From positions 1 through 64,000 of the forward strand of contig RSEH01000148.1 in NCBI GenBank assembly GCA_006503475.1: a DNA stretch of 64,000 nucleotides, read 5' to 3'. The notes below the pieces were generated by a model. It saw only the letters and a program-made list of their open reading frames with translations. It made no database searches and had not been told where the DNA came from. Made by a program: the position numbers and the translations under genes. The DNA comes from Stentor roeselii. Lineage: Eukaryota > Ciliophora > Heterotrichea > Heterotrichida > Stentoridae. Shown here piece by piece: positions 60,898 through 64,000 of the stretch. How positions within the stretch are numbered: the stretch's first letter is position 1; every line of letters begins with the position of its first letter.

Positions 60898-61013
60898 CCT
60901 TTCAATCTTTTCAATCCTTTTCAATCTTTTCAATCTTTTCAATCTTTTCAATCTTTTCAATCTTTTCATTCCTTTTCAATCTTTTCAATCCTTTTCAATC
61001 TTTTCAATCTTTT
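60898..61013 (+). repeat. Short tandem repeat (TTTTCAATC)n with 10-11 bp variants
   Basis: About 12 copies of a 9-bp unit TTTTCAATC, with some units carrying an extra C or CC (CCTTTTCAATC). It fills most of the 222-bp interval between the gene ending at 60848 and the start at 61071, and is G-free on the plus strand. Confidence 0.92.
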
Positions 61014-61070
61014 AATCATTAAAATCACAATCTTTTCCCTAAACCTAAAAAAAATTCAAGAATAATTCAA

Positions 61071-62507
61071 ATGACGAGAAACATTTCTATAAAAACCTCA
61101 GATGAAGAAATAGAAAGTCAACTCGATCGTCTGAACATCGCAGTTCAGCAGTTGATGATTGGAATTGAAGTCTCAGCTCAGACACCTCGAAATCCTTCTC
61201 AACTTTCATTCGCACATCCTGACTGGATGGACGAAGACGAAAGAAGCCAGGAGATTCCAGATCATTTCGAAAAGAAATTCGAAGAAGTTTTGATGCAACT
61301 TGACCGTTGTCAGATGCAAAATGAGGACTTTTGGACTGAGCAGTCACGAAGACAAGAAACAAGCGGCTCGATTTCAGAAGAATATGTTTTAAAACTGGAA
61401 AAGGAAAACATGGAACTTCGTTCGAAAAGTCAATCAACTCGGAGTGATTTCACTTTAAACATCAGGAAAAATCCTAGTCTTGAAAATGAGAAAAAAAACT
61501 TTGAGGAAAAATTGACGCAACTTGATAAGTTGAATGAGTCTTATCATCAGAAGCATAATCAAATTATCAAGATTCAGGAAAGTCTTAGGGTCAAGGAAAG
61601 GTGGATTGATAAAAAGGAAAAGGAACTCAAGGCTCATTGGCAGAACTTTGAGAAGACTAAAGGCGAATGGGAAAAAAACAGGGATCGCACTGAGGGTGTT
61701 AGGGAAGTTAAACATAATCGACTTGTTCAGAGTTATGATAAAAGTATCTTTGAAGTTACACCCAAACCTGAAGCCCCTCCACCTGAAACTCCTCTTAGTA
61801 GAGACCAGGCTATTAAAGCTTTGCAGAATGAATTGCAGGAACTTGAGGATCAGCTTAAGGTCACTAGTCATAGGGATGAGGCTCAGAAGTTGATTATGAA
61901 AATTGATGGCATTAAAAATCGAGTTGCTACTTTAAGAGGGCAAAAGGCCTTGTTTGAAAGCAACAAGTCATCCCGTCTAATCAGCCACATGATGAAAACC
62001 ATGGAAAAAGAAGTAAACTACGAAGAAAACAAGCGAAAGCAGCAACTCGAGCGATTTACAAACAAAAAAAACCCTCTAAGAGCAAGTGCAGATCTAGGAA
62101 ACCTTAAAAACTTAGGAGGCCTGACAACCATTTCAAGTCTCACCAACTTAATAACTCAAGACGAAAGTCCACCAAAAAAGCTTGAAACTCGAGAACCGGT
62201 CCAAACAACGCGAGCAGGTCTTTCCCGACAATTGGATGAAAAGCAAGTCCTTGATTTCCGCAAAAAACTCTTAGAAAAGCGTGAAAAAGAACTAAACAAT
62301 CGAGAATTAATGCTTCAAGAAACTTGGAATCGAGTACCTGGGTCAAAGGAACTTATTGAAATTGTTAACTTGACACTTGCGAAACTCACACAACAGAAAA
62401 ATGAACTGGACAATGAAAGAGAAGCTTTTGAGAAGGAAAAAGTTGAAATGTTGAGAATTCGGGATAAATTGAAGGACCAGATGGAAAAAATCAACTTGAA
62501 TTGTTAG
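61071..62507 (+). CDS. Coiled-coil protein of unknown function
   Basis: 478 residues, ATG at 61071. Coiled coil over about residues 60-300 and again 395-478 (FRKKLLEKREKELNNRELML; EREAFEKEKVEMLRIRDKL). A Pro-rich spot (PKPEAPPPETPLSRDQ) sits in the middle. The KKEKELKAHWQNFEKTKGEW and REKELNNRELML patterns are repeated, common in ciliate basal-body or cortical proteins. Not assigned. Base composition resets near 61960. Confidence 0.7.
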   Translation: MTRNISIKTSDEEIESQLDRLNIAVQQLMIGIEVSAQTPRNPSQLSFAHPDWMDEDERSQEIPDHFEKKFEEVLMQLDRCQMQNEDFWTEQSRRQETSGSISEEYVLKLEKENMELRSKSQSTRSDFTLNIRKNPSLENEKKNFEEKLTQLDKLNESYHQKHNQIIKIQESLRVKERWIDKKEKELKAHWQNFEKTKGEWEKNRDRTEGVREVKHNRLVQSYDKSIFEVTPKPEAPPPETPLSRDQAIKALQNELQELEDQLKVTSHRDEAQKLIMKIDGIKNRVATLRGQKALFESNKSSRLISHMMKTMEKEVNYEENKRKQQLERFTNKKNPLRASADLGNLKNLGGLTTISSLTNLITQDESPPKKLETREPVQTTRAGLSRQLDEKQVLDFRKKLLEKREKELNNRELMLQETWNRVPGSKELIEIVNLTLAKLTQQKNELDNEREAFEKEKVEMLRIRDKLKDQMEKINLNC

Positions 62508-62531
62508 AGAATAATGAAATCCTTATAAATC

Positions 62532-63137
62532 ATGGTAGATGATGTGAAAAACGTAAAGGTTGTCTTTTTAGGGGAACCTGGGTGTGGAAAAACTAGTATT
62601 ATCAACAGGTATATCAATGGTACTTTTAACCCTGATCAGGAGAGTACTATTGGAGCTAATTATTTTAGTAAAACTGTAGAAGTCAACTCGGTTTGGATTA
62701 AACTTAACTTGTGGGATATTGCGGGAAAGGATAGATATGAAGGACTTGCCACTCTCTACGCTAAAAATGCTGAAGCTTACGTATTGGTCTGTCAATGCAC
62801 ACAAGAATCAGCAGCTGACTCAATAGAAAGATTTTATAACAAGTACATCAAAGAGAATATAAAAAAAGACACACAACTTTTTGTTGTGGTGAATAAAATC
62901 GACTTAAACACTTCTGAGAATTCTCTAAATCTAATCCTTGCCAAAGCAGATGAACTTCATATCTCAGTTTTTCAAGTTTCGTCAAAAGATGGGATCGGAA
63001 TCGAGGACATGTTTCAAAAATTGCAAGAAAAGATTAGGAGAAATTCAGCAGCTATATCAAGAAGAAGTATTAATCTAACAACATCGTCTAAACATTCAGT
63101 TAATTTGCATGACAAAAAGAAATGTTGCTCAGGATAA
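62532..63137 (+). CDS. Rab-family small GTPase with altered catalytic glutamine
   Basis: 201 residues. P-loop GEPGCGKT (14-21), switch I TIGANYF (39-45), WDIAGKDRYE (61-70), NKID (guanine specificity) and SSKDG. In active Rabs the DTAGQE motif has a Gln needed for GTP hydrolysis; here position 66 is Lys (AAG, 62727-62729). C-terminus KKCCSG fits a Rab CCxx-like geranylgeranyl site. So it is a Rab-type vesicle switch that probably hydrolyses GTP poorly. Closest by feel to Rab5/Rab21, but assignment is uncertain. Confidence 0.88.
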   Translation: MVDDVKNVKVVFLGEPGCGKTSIINRYINGTFNPDQESTIGANYFSKTVEVNSVWIKLNLWDIAGKDRYEGLATLYAKNAEAYVLVCQCTQESAADSIERFYNKYIKENIKKDTQLFVVVNKIDLNTSENSLNLILAKADELHISVFQVSSKDGIGIEDMFQKLQEKIRRNSAAISRRSINLTTSSKHSVNLHDKKKCCSG

Positions 63138-63488
63138 TGTAAAATAATATTTATGTTAGAATTAAAAGTTAAACTTATGATTTTGAAGAGGTATGTTTAA
63201 TGAGGTGAATATTTATTTTTGTAAGATTTGTTTTTATTTTGTTGATATTCAATTATACTGCTGGATAATGTTGGAGATGCTTTATTGTTTGATTAATTTA
63301 TTGAGAAATAAATACTAGTGATTATTTTAGTGATGATATTACAATAAGATTATATTAAAATTATCAAATTACCATATTAGTGGATTTATTGGGTTAACTT
63401 CATTAACTTGTATTTAATAAATCTAAAGTTCATCATTTTATGGTTTTAAAGCCAATTAAAATTCAAAATCAATCGTAAGTTGAATCTT
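63138..63488. other. AT-rich spacer between convergent genes
   Basis: 351 bp after the Rab gene and before the end of the RICTOR-like gene. Nothing recognised. Confidence 0.5.
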
Positions 63489-64000
63489 CTATTGATACCT
63501 AAACATATCCAATTCTCCAAAGTTATCGACTCTATAAACTCTCTCCAGCAACTTATGAATAACCCTTCTAGTCTGCAATTTAAAAGAATACCCACTCAAA
63601 ATGACAGAAACAACATGAAAAAGTTTCAAATTCTGAAAAACTTTAGGCGAAGTGATCCTAACAGTCCTCAAAAAGTTTTCACTTTCACTTTTATCAACAA
63701 CAGTTCCCAACCTACAAATATGTTCTAAGACCTGCTTTTCCTGCAGATCCAACGAAACAGATTCAACAACATCTTCTAAATTCCTACAAAGCGGATGATA
63801 AATCTTCTGTTCTTTACCTTCAATATGAAAAAACCTTTGAGGAATACAAGGAACTGCAACAACATTCAAAAAATCTCCTTCATTACAAACCCATCCCCTT
63901 TTAGCCAGTTCAATTCTTCCACAATTCGTTCTAGCAATTAAAGAAATGACCTGAAAAGCAGTTCCTCTCAATGAAAGAGTTTCAGACTTCTCCGCGATTT
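63489..64000 (-). CDS. RICTOR: RICTOR-like TORC2 subunit, C-terminal part (5' end outside window)
   Basis: About 170 residues, open to the window edge. LRGTAFQVISLIARTNCGRIELAKRGW (63970 downward) matches the conserved domain V of RICTOR/Pianissimo/AVO3 (LRGT-CFYVLGLIS-T-x2-G-x3-L-x3-GW), the most conserved stretch near the end of the HEAT-repeat core. The rest is a short tail with VFQNLKLFHVVSVIL, unlike the long vertebrate tail. RICTOR is the scaffold of TORC2, which phosphorylates AGC kinases such as those in this window. Based on motif memory; the rest of the gene is needed. Confidence 0.75.
   Translation of the reverse strand, partial: IAEKSETLSLRGTAFQVISLIARTNCGRIELAKRGWVCNEGDFLNVVAVPCIPQRFFHIEGKEQKIYHPLCRNLEDVVESVSLDLQEKQVLEHICRLGTVVDKSESENFLRTVRITSPKVFQNLKLFHVVSVILSGYSFKLQTRRVIHKLLERVYRVDNFGELDMFRYQ

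Noticed and set aside
1-64000. Blepharisma-type code with TGA as Trp
   Set aside because: TGA ends several genes at sensible places (15452-15454, 53142-53144, 57444-57446) and conserved Trp is TGG.
1-64000. tRNA or 5S rRNA genes
   Set aside because: No T-loop type GGTTCGAATCC context was found in any intergenic region by eye.

Overview
The window looks like macronuclear DNA of a heterotrich ciliate of the Stentor type. Nine interruptions of coding frames are resolved by removing exactly 15 nt (GTA...AG), which is the tiny-intron signature described for Stentor. TAA, TAG and TGA all end genes and conserved Trp is TGG, so the genetic code is standard. DNA is AT-rich, genes sit 8-30 bp apart in clusters, and the families are typical of ciliates: alveolate-type PKG, CDPKs, EF-hand and coiled-coil proteins, TTLL, OFD1, and a CNBD K+ channel with a zinc knuckle. 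The organism is inferred from this pattern, not from a database match.

Layout. 1-18.5 kb is a dense block: MCM8 (5' end outside the window), a RanBP2-ZnF/RRM protein, an EF-hand coiled-coil protein, a second EF-hand protein, a Ser/Thr kinase, sphingosine-1-phosphate lyase, an ankyrin protein, a small unknown, a TTLL5-like tubulin ligase, an EF-hand gene with an unresolved frameshift, a secreted patatin-like protein without its nucleophile, and OFD1. 18.5-25.6 kb holds two ELAPOR-like cysteine-rich membrane proteins around a carbonyl-reductase-like SDR, with a 34-bp tandem repeat spanning the convergent gene ends. 25.6-33 kb is looser: a possible Sfi1-like protein, a PKA catalytic subunit, two tandem zinc-finger/kinase fusions that only appear once a 15-nt intron is removed, and two small unknown proteins. 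33-48 kb: a possible OTU-like protein, an FHA protein, a large acylated unknown, a GST-C protein with a lysine-rich tail, a membrane RING-H2 protein, a PKG, PIG-H, an IQ-like protein and a CDPK. 48.1-51.1 kb is a 3-kb AT-rich gene desert. 51-64 kb: K+ channel, second CDPK, coiled-coil proteins, RBR ubiquitin ligase, CorA, RRP15, a divergent gene pair with start codons 13 bp apart, an atypical Rab and the 3' end of RICTOR (cut by the window edge).

Themes. Signalling dominates: seven kinases covering cAMP-, cGMP- and Ca2+-type families, six EF-hand genes, and six proteins starting MGCC, MGNC or MGNY, which suggests membrane anchoring by acylation. TTLL5, OFD1 and the possible Sfi1-like protein point to the basal body and cilium. 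The most unusual structure is compositional. Sense-strand 5' flanks are almost free of G and 3' flanks are C-poor. Long genes flip between the two states internally. No convincing tRNA, rRNA, CRISPR array or intact mobile element was seen.
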